Numbered from the stretch's first letter, positions 1 to 10,386 are shown. The stretch: DNA of 64,000 bases from Streptomyces sp. CB02058 (GCF_001905505.1 NZ_LIPG01000009.1:92727-156726); one strand, 5' to 3'. Numbers and translations are program-made. The notes: generated from the letters alone by a model not told the origin.

Positions 1-885
1 TTCCTTCGCGACGGCGCGGTTCTGGAGGGTGCCGCGGGAGGTGAGGGCACGGAAGAACGCGCCTTCGCGGACGCCGAGGTGGTGGAGGGCGGTGAGCCAG
101 TCCCGTACGGCCGCGACGGGGTCCAGGAGCGGATCGTCCTCGGCGGGGATGTCGGTGTGCTCGCCCTTGGCTTCCTGGTCGGTCTTGGAGGACCGGATGT
201 GCAGGGTCACGAAGTCGTCGTCGACCGCGACGTCCGCGATCGACAGGTCGGCGAGCTCGATCCTGCGGTTGAGGGCGCCCCGGCCGAGGAGGAGCATGCA
301 CCGGTCGCGGCGGCCCGCGATGGTTCGCAGGTCGCACGTGGCGACCATCGCCCGCAGCAGTTCGTCCGTGATCGGGGGCGCCTTCCGGACCGCCATGCGC
401 TTCGCCCATGTCTTCTTGTACTCGTTCAGGATGCCCCGGGCCTGCCTCGTGCCGGGCTTCTGGTCCTCGGGCATCCAGGTGCGGATCGCGGACATGGCAG
501 TGTTGATGGCGTTCGGGGAGCGCCCCAGCTCGATGAGGTGGACGACGTACTCGACGTACGTCGCAGTGGTGCAGGGCCGGCACACACGGCCTTCGTCGAC
601 GCACCAGGCGGCGAACTTGTTGCGCTGGGAGGCGTAGTTGGCGCTGGTGTTCTTCGGCGCCGACTGGTTCTCCAGCCGCTCGGCGGTCTGCTCGGAGACG
701 TACAGGTCCCGCTCGGTGTACGTCGGCTGGTCGGCCTCGGTGGGGAGCCCCTGGCCGGGGTAGAGGATGGTGTGCCGGTCGACCACCGGCGCGGACATCG
801 GGCGCGGCTGGATGGTGGTGGCGGGGAGGTGGCCGTCGTCCACCAGTTCCGCGTCCACCACCCCCAGGTCGTCCTCGGGTTCCAT
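1..885 (-). CDS. Tyrosine recombinase/integrase-like protein, C-terminus cut off by window edge
   Basis: The minus-strand frame starts with ATG at 885 and runs off the left edge without a stop, so about 295 residues are visible. Residues ~70-150 look like a SAM-like core-binding domain. Residues ~165-290 match the start of a tyrosine-recombinase catalytic domain, with an arginine-rich stretch (GALNRRIELADLSI) where the first catalytic Arg would lie. The His-x-x-Arg and Tyr motifs would lie outside the window. Its ATG overlaps the TGA of the HAD-like gene (TGATG), so the two are probably translationally coupled. Its job (element integration or a domesticated recombinase) cannot be decided from the visible part. 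Confidence 0.75.
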   Translation of the reverse strand, partial: MEPEDDLGVVDAELVDDGHLPATTIQPRPMSAPVVDRHTILYPGQGLPTEADQPTYTERDLYVSEQTAERLENQSAPKNTSANYASQRNKFAAWCVDEGRVCRPCTTATYVEYVVHLIELGRSPNAINTAMSAIRTWMPEDQKPGTRQARGILNEYKKTWAKRMAVRKAPPITDELLRAMVATCDLRTIAGRRDRCMLLLGRGALNRRIELADLSIADVAVDDDFVTLHIRSSKTDQEAKGEHTDIPAEDDPLLDPVAAVRDWLTALHHLGVREGAFFRALTSRGTLQNRAVAKE

Positions 886-1454
886 CACGCCGCCCCCTGT
901 CCGAGCCCTGCTGCCCACTTCGCCAGTACGCCGAAGTCGTCCGGCAGGAGGCCCAGGCGCGGATCCACCCAGTGCAGGAGCGCCGGAGCTTCGTGGTTGT
1001 CCCGGACCCACTCGCGGTCCTCCTGGCCCAGCTCATCATCGACCCAGGCGAACGGGCGCCCCTCGGCGTAGGCGACCAACACCCTTGTCTTCCAGTGCAG
1101 TCGGGCATTGCTCTGCGGCGTCATGGAAGGCCAGTCGACGAATGGAAGGGTGGGCAGGCCGAGGTGCGGGCCGATCCAGTCGTTCGCCTCGTTCTTCCAC
1201 GTCGTGGCCCACACCAGCTCGTAGGGCAACGCCAACAGGTCCGCTCCGTGGTCGTGGTTGAGCCAGACCCGCAGGGGCTTGTCCCACGGATTCTCCCACC
1301 CGGTCGGGCGCATGCGGTGCGTGCTGTACCCCGCCGGCCGCCTCTGCGGCGCGGCAGCGTACGGATTCAGAGGGCCGTCCACATCGAGCAGGAGCAACGG
1401 ACGCCCATCCCCCTCGTTCCCCACGATCCCTCCCAGCGAAGCAGCCACGTACAA
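885..1454 (-). CDS. HAD-superfamily-like hydrolase
   Basis: This protein has 189 residues. Near the N-terminus it carries LLLLDVDGPLN, the HAD motif I (DxD). A later WVDDELG stretch resembles the acidic motif IV. The length suits a small capless or C0-type HAD protein. Such proteins hydrolyse phosphate esters, but the substrate cannot be inferred. The stop overlaps the start of the recombinase-like gene by one base, suggesting a two-gene unit. Upstream (1455-1547) I see no gene, only an A/T-richer stretch that may hold the promoter. Confidence 0.75.
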   Translation of the reverse strand: MYVAASLGGIVGNEGDGRPLLLLDVDGPLNPYAAAPQRRPAGYSTHRMRPTGWENPWDKPLRVWLNHDHGADLLALPYELVWATTWKNEANDWIGPHLGLPTLPFVDWPSMTPQSNARLHWKTRVLVAYAEGRPFAWVDDELGQEDREWVRDNHEAPALLHWVDPRLGLLPDDFGVLAKWAAGLGQGAA

Positions 1455-1547
1455 TGTAAATTATACGAGGGTGGCCGGAGGTGACTGTGTATCAGTAGCG
1501 GGGCGACCAGCTCCCAGAGCCAATCAGGAACTAGACGCTTCGACAGA

Positions 1548-1790
1548 TCAGCCCTTGCGGCCGCCGTCATGCCGCTCGAACATCAAGTCACGTGGCCCAG
1601 CCTTCTGTGCCTTGGCCAATGCGGCCGATATGTCGGCCTGCTCGATCTTCGCGTAGTAGGCGTCGCGGGCTTCCTGATCGATCTGCATCTCATGTTCGGG
1701 GTGCATCCCGGTTCGGCCGTCGACGCCTTCGCGCACGAGTCGAGAGGCCGGCGTTTCGGGTCGCACGCAAGCTACGACCTCGGAACCCAC
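1548..1790 (-). CDS. Small hypothetical protein (80 aa)
   Basis: This frame begins with GTG at 1790, directly after the stop of the preceding gene (TGA then GTG). It encodes an acidic and basic mixed peptide with a central helix-forming stretch (MQIDQEARDAYYAKIEQADISAALAKAQKA begins near residue 35). No family is recognised. The tight junction with the upstream small gene is the main argument that it is real. It has no signal peptide or membrane segment. Confidence 0.5.
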   Translation of the reverse strand: MGSEVVACVRPETPASRLVREGVDGRTGMHPEHEMQIDQEARDAYYAKIEQADISAALAKAQKAGPRDLMFERHDGGRKG

Positions 1791-2030
1791 TCAGCTTGCG
1801 CTCATTCCGTGGTCGGGCCACGTCGACGTCTCTTCGTAAAGTGCGTTGATCTTGCGTGATGCTTTCAGGAATGCATAATCGATTTCTCCGTCGATCGGTC
1901 GAGATCTGCGACTCTTCGTGTCCATCAGGAGTCTATGAGGAGGGTCGTCCGTGTCGAATCCGAAGAGATACTCGACCGATTCCGCAGATTCGGCAATCTT
2001 TCGAAAATATACCAGTGAGGCCATCGCCAT
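1791..2030 (-). CDS. Small conserved-looking hypothetical protein (79 aa)
   Basis: ATG at 2030 is preceded by GGAAGGTGA, a good ribosome binding site; a second ATG lies two codons later. The protein is soluble and rich in aromatic and charged residues (LVYFRKIAESAESVEYLFGF near the start, a SRP-DGEIDYAFLKASRKI core, ending GMSAS). I recall very similar short orphan proteins in other Streptomyces, but no function is known to me. It probably forms a pair with the 80-residue frame that follows at once. Confidence 0.65.
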   Translation of the reverse strand: MAMASLVYFRKIAESAESVEYLFGFDTDDPPHRLLMDTKSRRSRPIDGEIDYAFLKASRKINALYEETSTWPDHGMSAS

Positions 2031-2511
2031 TCACCTTCCAAGTCGTCCCGCTTGAACAGTGGAATATGCTGTTTCCAGTTGTGCTGCTAATGGCTGTACC
2101 GATGGTCCCCAAAGCCGGGCACGGACAGTCTGTTGTGATGCACTCGTACCCAGGGGCCGAGACCGCGCACTGCGTGAGGGTCGTCGGGGGTTGCACCTGT
2201 GCCCGGAGTGATCAGTCGGTCGGAAGCCTCGGTCTGCCATAGGTGGTCAACCTCATCGAGGGCGGCTGGCCCTGTCTTTTCGACGCTGCTGGTTGGCTCC
2301 ATCTGCACACCCCGCACGTAGTGGATGGCTGTTACGGGCGGGGGTGCCGAAGCGGGGGATCCCCCTCCAGTAGGGTCAAGTCGCAGGCAGGTAGAATTTC
2401 TCGCCAGTTCCGGGAAATCTCTTCAGGTATTTCTACTCCCGATTTTCTAAATGATGGCCCGTCTAAGGCGTCATCTCATGTGGTGAGGGCTCGACCTCGG
2501 AGCTCGTCCTG
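2031..2511. other. Gene-poor stretch, no supported feature
   Basis: Several short open frames cross this interval on the minus strand, but none has convincing codon use, a start with a Shine-Dalgarno sequence, or a recognisable protein. Base composition is lower in G+C and uneven, as in decayed accessory DNA. I see no tRNA, IS end or clear hairpin. Confidence 0.4.
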
Positions 2512-2680
2512 CTACTCGGCGACGCTCGCAATGAACGTGTGGATTTCGGCAGTGAGGTTGCGCATGTCCTCCCCTGCCGCGTGCACCGTGTTGGTCTCGA
2601 ACTGCCATTCCTCGGAGGGCGCCCGGTCGCGGATGCCCCAACGCCCACGGTAGCCAGGCCTCTGTTGGTTATTCAGGAAG
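2512..2680 (-). pseudogene. Likely C-terminal remnant of a protein gene overlapping the Imm1-like gene
   Basis: A minus-strand frame reads GFDFLNN...RGRWGIRD...EEWQFETNTVHAAGEDMRNL and ends ASVAE before TAG at 2514-2512. The composition is protein-like, with an amphipathic C-terminal helix. No ATG or GTG start is available after the immunity gene; only a CTG at 2677 fits. It is therefore either a fragment cut by rearrangement or a gene with a non-standard start. In this neighbourhood a toxin tip or partner protein is plausible, but I do not recognise the family. Confidence 0.4.
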
Positions 2681-3118
2681 TCAAACCCCCGGCTCCTCCT
2701 GCCATTCGATACAGGTAGGTCGCCGCCCTCCGGAGAGGAGAAACTCTTTTACTGCCTCACGTACAAGGGCAAGTGGAATTTCCGCCGTCGCGGGAAATTC
2801 TCTTGGATTATCCGCAACATGGTAGACAACCTCCCCGCCGAATGTATTTGTAGAATCAATCGAGAGATAGTTCTTGACGTCTATGAAGCTAACGACCCCG
2901 ACTTTTCTCCCTCCGTCTGCACCAACCAGGAATTCATGGTCCGGGAAGCCTGAAGGGAGGAGTTTGCGCTGCTGACTGTGGAGAACGGCCATAATCCCCA
3001 TGCCTTTCCCCGAGGAGAGGGCGTCGATGAGTGAATCAACGCCCTCGGGCGAACGAACCGCCATTGGCTCATCGGCGTGCTGGACCGAATAGTAAGCGTG
3101 CACTCGAAAGTTCGTCAT
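2681..3118 (-). CDS. Imm1-like immunity protein
   Basis: The protein has about 145 residues from ATG at 3118. That start was chosen over the in-frame ATG at 3175 because GGGTGG lies just upstream of it. The C-terminal half (GGEVVYHVADNPREFP, then EIPLALVREAVKEFLLSGGRRPTCIEWQ) matches the pattern I know for the Imm1 family, which neutralises toxin domains of polymorphic toxins. The toxin normally lies directly upstream on the same strand. Here only debris and another immunity-like gene are found there, so this looks like an orphan immunity gene kept in a decayed toxin island. Confidence 0.7.
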   Translation of the reverse strand: MTNFRVHAYYSVQHADEPMAVRSPEGVDSLIDALSSGKGMGIMAVLHSQQRKLLPSGFPDHEFLVGADGGRKVGVVSFIDVKNYLSIDSTNTFGGEVVYHVADNPREFPATAEIPLALVREAVKEFLLSGGRRPTCIEWQEEPGV

Positions 3119-3333
3119 TTTCCACCCATTCCTACATTTCGTCCCCACGTGTGGGAAACGAATCCGTCCGATCACGCCTGATCAGATCACCACCACGGGT
3201 TGCTGCAACGCAGGGCAGATGCGCCCCGTACGCCCCCGGGAGTCTCCGCGGATGACTGTCGGCCTGACCTGCGTGTGGCCGTCAGTCCTCCATGGAGGCC
3301 CACAGCACGTCCTCCGTCGTTTGAGGGCCGCCA

Positions 3334-4083
3334 TCAATCGACGTAGTCCTCGACCATGTTGGCCACAAGAGAAAGCAAGGCATCTGCCCGATGTCGGTCA
3401 TAGCGCTGGTTCCGCAGGGCATCATCAACTGCTCGGAGCCGGGCTACCGCGGCCGGCTCGTGATCTTCCACCTCGAAGATCACCGGTTGGGTAATCAGAT
3501 CAAGGCACTCGGTGAGCAGCTGGTGAGTGGCGAGGGCGGGCGGGTTGGGGTCAGGCTTGGCGAACGCGGTGGTCAGGTACTGGACGGGATTGGTGAGGCT
3601 CCACCCGACGACGTTGCTGTGCTGAATGACAAGGGCCAGATCAGGGGCGATTTCGACCCGGGCCTCAATTGGGTCGGCCAGGACGTCGAGATCGCGCAGA
3701 CTGGTGAGCACGGTGTCCCCGGGGGTGCGGCACAACACCGTGGTGCTTCTGTGTCGGAAGTCCCTGGCTTCGTCCGCGCGAAGCCCGCCCGGGCGGGCAG
3801 TGGGCGCGACGGGAAGGCGGGCAGCGTCCTCAGCGGAAGCTGATTCTTCCGGCAGCTGAAACTCAAGTCCTGCCAGCTGCCGACCGGCGGGATTGAAGCG
3901 TAGGACGTCAGGAATGTCCCACAAAAATTCCTGGCTACCGAACGTGTCTACGAGAAACCTTTCTCGCTCCACAGCATTTGTGCAGGGCGCGACGTGCACT
4001 GACTTTCCTGTGAAACCGGGGGCAATGTTCAGAGGATCGTCTGTCACCATCGCGCACCAGTTGTCATCAAAGGTCAGTTTCAT
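3334..4083 (-). CDS. Probable immunity-type protein next to toxin remnant (249 aa)
   Basis: ATG at 4083 lies two bases after the stop of a toxin-like C-terminal remnant, the classic toxin-immunity arrangement. The protein is acidic and soluble with no signal peptide. It starts MKLTFDDNWCAMVTDD, has a middle region rich in Asp and Leu, and ends NMVEDYVD. I do not recognise a named family. The assignment as an immunity protein rests on position alone. Gap 3119-3333 contains no supported gene. Confidence 0.55.
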   Translation of the reverse strand: MKLTFDDNWCAMVTDDPLNIAPGFTGKSVHVAPCTNAVERERFLVDTFGSQEFLWDIPDVLRFNPAGRQLAGLEFQLPEESASAEDAARLPVAPTARPGGLRADEARDFRHRSTTVLCRTPGDTVLTSLRDLDVLADPIEARVEIAPDLALVIQHSNVVGWSLTNPVQYLTTAFAKPDPNPPALATHQLLTECLDLITQPVIFEVEDHEPAAVARLRAVDDALRNQRYDRHRADALLSLVANMVEDYVD

Positions 4084-4085
4084 AA

Positions 4086-4370
4086 TTACTTCTCCGGTTT
4101 GATTTTCATCGCCGGGGGCATATATCCGTCCTTGCCCGGGATCCTGCCTTGCACGATGTCCTCTTGGGTCACGGGGCGACCCGGGTCTGTGGCCTTGCCG
4201 CCGAGTGCCGCGGCTCTGGACTCTCTCATTACTCCCGATGGCCCATATGTCGTGACGGTCTGGCCTGCTTCAGAGCCTCCCTTCGCCACGACGATGTCGT
4301 CGCCTTGACGGAAAATCAGATTTTCGGCCCCGCCAGTCGAGTGGTACGGGTGTGAGTAGTTGCGGTTCAA
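4086..4370 (-). pseudogene. C-terminal tip of a polymorphic toxin, N-terminus lost
   Basis: The last ~94 residues of a minus-strand frame read as a compact domain: NYSHPYHSTGGAEN, then IFRQGDDIVVAKGG, VTTYGPSGVMRESRAAALGG and a C-terminal IPGKDGYMPP. This style of short domain, followed two bases later by an unrelated downstream gene, is typical of toxin tips. Upstream of about 4370 the same frame turns into low-quality sequence while another frame looks coding, so the delivery and pre-toxin parts have been replaced or frameshifted. I cannot name the catalytic activity. Confidence 0.5.
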
Positions 4371-4416
4371 CCTCAGTAGTCGGCAGGCGTGGGCACGAGG
4401 ATGGCCTCTCAGAATG

Positions 4417-4990
4417 TCACCAGGCTGGGCAGCGCATCCTCGGCCAGCTTGATGTCGGTGAGAGAATCTCGCAGTCCCAGTCGGTGGCGTCGGAACAGTC
4501 CTTGTCGTCGCTCCATCCGTCGCCGTTTCCGTATGAGCCGATACCCCAGTCGGCACAGAGTCCGCCCCCGTCCGGAGTGGCGTGGGCAGTGTCTGCAACA
4601 CCCGTCGGCGGGCCGGTGATCGCCCCGTCAGCCCTCAGGAGGGGTGAGGTCTTCGACGGCCGAGCCGAGGGGGCATTCAGTGCCGGGGTGTCGAGTTCAG
4701 GACATCGCGCTTCTCCTCGGCAACAACCGGCCTCACCGGCTCGGGTGCCGATGCATCCCGCGGTGGCGTATCGGCAACAGGCCAGTCGGCCAGGTCAGCC
4801 AGTTTCGAACGCCGGGCAACCGGTTCCGCTATGTCATCCCCGTTATCGAACACGCGTCGAATGCTGTCACGACAGTCTTCCCAAGAGCAACGAGCAAAAG
4901 TGGCCAGCTGATCACGGCAGCACTCCCGGTAGGCAGCAACTGTTCCTACGAGCATGTGGTCCATGCCGACGTGCTCTGCGGCGGCCAGGG
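4417..4990 (-). pseudogene. Decayed gene with coding-like segments in two frames
   Basis: From about 4990 to 4677 one minus frame is protein-like (LAAAEHVGMDHMLVGTVAAY, then RECCRDQLATFARCSWEDC, ending NSTPRH). Overlapping its end, a second frame continues from about 4690 to a TGA at 4417 with TAHATPDGGGLCADWGIGSY and DGWSDDKDCSDATDWDC. A frameshift near 4680-4690 would join them. The Cys- and Trp-rich second part does not match a family I know. Given the toxin tip immediately downstream, this may be the body of the same broken gene. Confidence 0.35.
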
Positions 4991-5090
4991 AGCGGTTTCC
5001 ATAAGGTCAGCGGCGAGGTACGGCCATGGCGCGATTCCTACGTGCGATCGCTCTACTGCCGAGCAGCCCGTACGAAGACAGCCCGTACGG

Positions 5091-5194
5091 CACTCACCGA
5101 GCGTCGGGCTCGATAGTGACCGTGGCAGGACGTGCCCACCTTTAGCGATGCGCCCGCAGCTCCACCCCAAGGGGCCACCTGCGCCGGACGTCGC
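5091..5194. repeat. Diverged 104-bp repeat, copy 1
   Basis: This segment matches 12348-12451 over 104 bp without gaps and with about 15 mismatches by eye. The match starts at CACTCACCG and ends at GTCGC. Both copies sit at the 3' side of a minus-strand gene. The function is unknown; it could be an element end or a shared regulatory or 3' gene fragment. Confidence 0.6.
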
Positions 5195-5216
5195 GGGACG
5201 TCCGGACGCCCGGTGT

Positions 5217-6085
5217 CTACTCGGGGCGGCCGAAGCGGTGGGCGGCCCACAGGAGGGCCAGGACGCCGATCGTCAGGAGGCCCGCCGCTTCGAGGGCGAG
5301 CGGGGGCTGGCGGCCGAACCATTCGATGCCGGCCACGGCAGCCTGCTGTGGTTCCCTGACCCCGATGGAGCGGCGCAGCAGGTCGATGCCGTAGGCGAGC
5401 GGGTTGAAGGCCGCCAGGGTTCGGGCCCAGTCCGGCAGGTTCGCCAGGGGGAAGAAGCCGCCGGAGAGGAAGAGTAATGGCGTCATGACCAGGCCGAGCA
5501 GCATGTGGAACATCTCGGCGCGCGCCAGGCTCACGGCCAGGGCCAGTGACATCGAAGTGATGGTGAAGGAAACCAGCACTACTCCGGCCAGGAGCAGGGC
5601 CAGCAGGAGCGGGTCGTAGGGCAGGCCTGCCAGCCCGGCGAGGAGGAGGAGCAGGGCGCCTTGGACCGCGGCGACCGCGGTGCCGCCGGCGCAGCTGCCC
5701 AGGAGCAGCGTGGAGCGGCGTACGGGTGCCATCAAGAGTTCGCGCAGGTAGCCGCTCTGCCGGTCGGTGATCAGCCGGATGCCGACCATGATGGCCGGGG
5801 TCTGGACGGTCATCATCAGCATGCCGGGGAACAGGTAGGTCTGGTAGCCGACGCCCAGGGCCGCGTCGGGGATCAGGGCGGCGAGGCCGCCTCCGAGGAT
5901 CAGGAGATAGAGCACCGGCTGGGTCAGCATCAGCGCGGTGTGGAGTCGCTGAGAGGCAAGGCGCAGCAGGTCGCGGTGGACGAGGGCGTGGACGGCGCGC
6001 AGTTCGCGGCGCAGGAGTGGCGCGGGGTCGGGGGCGGGGGCGTAGGGGGTCTGCGGAACGTCCGGCGGCCGCACGGCGGATGTGG

Positions 6086-6089
<4 letters not shown>
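5217..6089 (-). CDS. ABC transporter permease of lanthipeptide cluster (VenH-like)
   Basis: GTG at 6089 overlaps the TGA of the ATPase gene (GTGA), which fixes the start and gives about 290 residues. The protein has six predicted membrane segments, for example LILGGGLAALIP, LLLALLLAGVVLVSF and LLGLVMTPLLFLSGGFFP, the layout of ABC-2 type permeases. It also carries the conserved cytoplasmic RQSGYLRELLMAPVRR loop. It should form an exporter with the ATPase, moving the modified peptide or giving self-protection. It is the last gene of the minus-strand lanthipeptide operon. Confidence 0.85.
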
Positions 6090-7204
<1,115 letters not shown>

Positions 7205-7504
7205 GGTCGGGTCCTCGTCTGCGGGGTGTGGTCTGCGGACTCGGGCGGGCAACGGGTGAGCCGGGCGCGGACGGGCCGTGCCCGGCTCCCGGTGGAGCGG
7301 GTGTGTGCTCCGGCCGGTGGCCGCCGCCGTGGGCGGACCACCGGCCGGAGGTCGTCCGGCCCCTGTCGCTCCGTCCCCGCGCGGCACTGGCGGGCAGTAC
7401 AGGGGCTCCCCACCTGCGGAGTCCGCTGCTCAGCGTCCCGTCGACCTGACCGCTGTCGTCGGGGCCGCCGTGCAATGGCGGAGCCGAAGGGGCCTACCGC
7501 CGGG

Positions 7505-7660
7505 TCAGGCGCAGCTGATGCCCACACAGACGGTGTTGAGCAGCGTCAGGAGTCCGACACACGCGCAGGTGTCGGCGAACGGGACGCCGTCGACGCCGAT
7601 CGGGTCGGTCTCGGGAAGGGCGTGAAGGTGAGCCAGCAGTTCGAGGTCGCGGTTCTCCAT
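7505..7660 (-). CDS. Class IV lanthipeptide precursor, venezuelin-like (51 aa)
   Basis: ATG at 7660 follows a GAGAAAGGAG-type ribosome binding site. The 51-residue product has a leader (MENRDLELLAHLHALPETDP, about 28 residues) and a core with Thr31, Cys32, Cys34, Thr39, Thr43, Cys45, Ser49 and Cys50. From memory it differs from the venezuelin precursor VenA of S. venezuelae at a few positions only, including core residues 30 (Asp) and 33 (Ala). Thr and Ser would be dehydrated and joined to Cys as (methyl)lanthionines by the neighbouring LanL. It is too short for most gene callers. Confidence 0.9.
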   Translation of the reverse strand: MENRDLELLAHLHALPETDPIGVDGVPFADTCACVGLLTLLNTVCVGISCA

Positions 7661-7704
7661 GACTTTCTCCTTCTCTCTGAGGTGGGCGGCAGGTTCCCTG
7701 CCGC

Positions 7705-10386
7705 TCAGCCCGGCTGCTGGATCGTCCAGTGCCGGGAGTCTGTGTGCCGGGTCCGCAGGAGGAACGCGAGGATTCCCGCGGATCCGTCGCTCCAGCTCGT
7801 CGAGACGTCCCCGTATTCGGTGGGGAAGACGACGTGGCCGTCGCGGTGGGCCCGTTCGGCTGCGATGAGGCGGGCCAGGTCCTCGGCCATCGCGTGGTAG
7901 GAGGGATCCCCGGTGGCCGAGGCCATGTCGAGGAGGAAGTCGCCGTTGCCCGCCAACCCGTGGCACTGGGCGAGGGGCGCCCGGCAGGCGCGTTCGACGA
8001 CGGCCCGGGCGGCGCCGCGGGCGAGTTCGGCATGGCGTTCGTCGCCGGTGGTCCGCCACAGCCGGAGCAGGAAGGAGCCGATGCCAGCCGAGCCGTGGCA
8101 CCAGTAGGGCGCAGTGGGAACGTCGCCGGCCTGCGCTGGCCACTGGGCCGCCCCGCCGATGCGCACGGCGCTGGCCACCAGCTCCTCACCGGCTGCGACG
8201 GCCAGGTCCAGGTAGTCCCGGCGGTCAGCGACGGCGGCTGCTTCGAGCAGGAAGTATCCGATGCCGGACGTTCCGTGGGCGAAGCCGAGGTAGCGTTTGC
8301 CGGCCTCCTTGGCGACGGCTTCGGCCGGGATCGGCCAGCTCACGCCGGAGGGCCCGTGCTGGGCGGCGGCGGCCAGCCGGTCGGCGGCGGCGACGACGAG
8401 GTCGGCCAGCCGGGGGTCGCCGGTGCGGTGCCACAGGTGGGCGGCGGCCAGTCCGCTGCCCGCGTGGCCGTGGGTGATGTCGTAGCTGAGCGTCGACTCC
8501 TGCGGGGCCAGGGCCAGGGCCATCGCGTGGTCGACAAGGCCGCGGTGGTCGACGGCGCGTGCGGCGTCGTACAGGGCCCATGCGGTCCCCCTACCGCCGA
8601 AGTGAAGGCCGGGGCGTGTGGAGCGGGTGTCGGTCCGGTCGGCGATCCAGCGGCCCGCGGTGGATATCACCTCGGGCAGACGCGGATCGCTGGTGAGTTC
8701 GAAGTATCGGGTCAGGACGGCCAGTACGCCGGCCGCGCCCTGCTGCACGGTACAGGGGTCGGTCTCTCCGGCCCGGGTGGATACGGGCCACAGCCGCTGC
8801 GCGTCCTTCGGCGTCATCGAGTCGACGAGGTGCTCGACGATCCCCGCCGCCACGACGGCCGGTGTTGCGGCGGGCCGCGGGGCGGCTGGGCGGCGCCTGT
8901 CCGGGGCGGCGGGCGGCTGCCGCCGCGTCCCGGACAGGCGGCGCAGGGCAGCGCGGGCCATTTCCGGGTCCCAGCGCTCGGCGGGGTCGTCCTTCATCAG
9001 CCCGAGGACTATCTCAGGCAGGCCGTCCGGGAGCGGGAGCGCCCCGTCGGCGGCGGTCAGCCACTCGGCGAGCCGCTCGTCCGGGGACCGGTCGGCGGGC
9101 TGCTCGGGCAACAGGGTGGGCACCTTGCCGACGAGGACGAGGCAGAGGGTGGCTCCGAGGCTGTAGTAGTCGGCCGTCGGGGAGACGGGCGCGTCCAACA
9201 AGCGTTCGGGCGCACTGAATCCGGGGGTTCCGACCGTCGTCGGGAGGGCCTCTTCGTCCTCCAGGACGGCGAGTTCGAGGTCGATGAGGCGCAGTTCGCC
9301 GTCGGGGCGGACCATGATGTTGCCGGGGGTGAAGTCTCTCAGGACGCCGCCGCGTGCGTGGGCCGCGGCGAGGAGGTCAATCAGCCGGCCGGCCTGGGTG
9401 AGGGCGTCGGCGCGGTAACGTTCGGCGCCGGCGTCGCGGAAGTGCTCGGCCACCCAGTTGCGCAGGGGGACGCCGGGGATCTCCATCTGTGCGAGGAAGA
9501 GGTGGCCGCCGTGCTCGAACATCGCGAGGAGCTCGGGGGCCAGGCCGGTGCCGGCCAGTTTCTCCAACGCCCGCGCTTCGGCGCGCAGCCAGTCGCGTAC
9601 GTCGGCGCCCGAGGCGTCGGCCTCGACGTGCGGGCGGGCCTCCTTGATGACCACCGGCGCGCCTGTGGTGACGTCAGTGCCCCGGTAGACGCCGCCCTTG
9701 TTGGTGTGGCGGATCGCCTCCCGCACAGAGAAGCGGCCGCCGAGCAGGACCGGGCCCGCCGGCGCCTGCTGCTTCTGCGGCGGGACTGGCACCGATGGGG
9801 GGAAGGGGCTGACCGCCCAGGACGGGGGCGTGTACTGGCCGATGCGCACGTCCTCGACGGGGTTACCGTCGGGGTCTTCGAAGTACCAGACCAGCAGTCC
9901 CTCGTCGGAGAGCCGCCGCTGGCCGACGAAGGCGCCGTAGCGGTAGTGGACCAGGCTGTTCACGGCGTAGGGCTGGTCGGAGAGGATCCGGGGGCCGGCC
10001 AGCCCTGCCGTGGCGGTGTGCAGTTCCTGCGCGAGGCGGGCTGCGTCGGCGTCGGACCGGGGGTAGACGGTGATGAACTTGCCCGAGTTGCCCCGGGGTG
10101 TGGCGCGGGAGTTGAGCGCGCTCACCTGGTCCAGGGACTGGGCGAACTTGAACGCCGACTCGCCCCACAGCAGGACGCCCAGCGCCTTGGCGAGAACCAC
10201 CGGCGCGGAGGCGGACGTCGCCGACACATGCAGTTTCCAACCCTGCTTGGGGAGGTTCGCGGACTCGGGTGTGAGGTGGCACCACATCCCGTCCGTGTCG
10301 GTGGTCCACCGCGTACCCGCACCGCTGGATTCCAGTACCCGCCGGAGGACTTCTTCGAGGTCGACTTCGGTTGCGTGGCTCGTCAT
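7705..10386 (-). CDS. Class IV lanthipeptide synthetase LanL (VenL-like)
   Basis: ATG at 10386 is preceded by AGAGGGA and gives 893 residues, the usual LanL length. Domain order: an N-terminal phosphoSer/Thr lyase domain (~1-200); a Ser/Thr kinase-like domain (~215-490) with VVIKEA, the catalytic loop RDFTPGN and the DFG-like LIDLEL; and a LanC-type cyclase (~510-893). The cyclase retains the zinc ligands seen in class IV enzymes (WCHGSAG and QCHGLAG). It phosphorylates, eliminates and cyclises the downstream precursor. It is the first gene of the minus-strand operon. Confidence 0.93.
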   Translation of the reverse strand: MTSHATEVDLEEVLRRVLESSGAGTRWTTDTDGMWCHLTPESANLPKQGWKLHVSATSASAPVVLAKALGVLLWGESAFKFAQSLDQVSALNSRATPRGNSGKFITVYPRSDADAARLAQELHTATAGLAGPRILSDQPYAVNSLVHYRYGAFVGQRRLSDEGLLVWYFEDPDGNPVEDVRIGQYTPPSWAVSPFPPSVPVPPQKQQAPAGPVLLGGRFSVREAIRHTNKGGVYRGTDVTTGAPVVIKEARPHVEADASGADVRDWLRAEARALEKLAGTGLAPELLAMFEHGGHLFLAQMEIPGVPLRNWVAEHFRDAGAERYRADALTQAGRLIDLLAAAHARGGVLRDFTPGNIMVRPDGELRLIDLELAVLEDEEALPTTVGTPGFSAPERLLDAPVSPTADYYSLGATLCLVLVGKVPTLLPEQPADRSPDERLAEWLTAADGALPLPDGLPEIVLGLMKDDPAERWDPEMARAALRRLSGTRRQPPAAPDRRRPAAPRPAATPAVVAAGIVEHLVDSMTPKDAQRLWPVSTRAGETDPCTVQQGAAGVLAVLTRYFELTSDPRLPEVISTAGRWIADRTDTRSTRPGLHFGGRGTAWALYDAARAVDHRGLVDHAMALALAPQESTLSYDITHGHAGSGLAAAHLWHRTGDPRLADLVVAAADRLAAAAQHGPSGVSWPIPAEAVAKEAGKRYLGFAHGTSGIGYFLLEAAAVADRRDYLDLAVAAGEELVASAVRIGGAAQWPAQAGDVPTAPYWCHGSAGIGSFLLRLWRTTGDERHAELARGAARAVVERACRAPLAQCHGLAGNGDFLLDMASATGDPSYHAMAEDLARLIAAERAHRDGHVVFPTEYGDVSTSWSDGSAGILAFLLRTRHTDSRHWTIQQPG

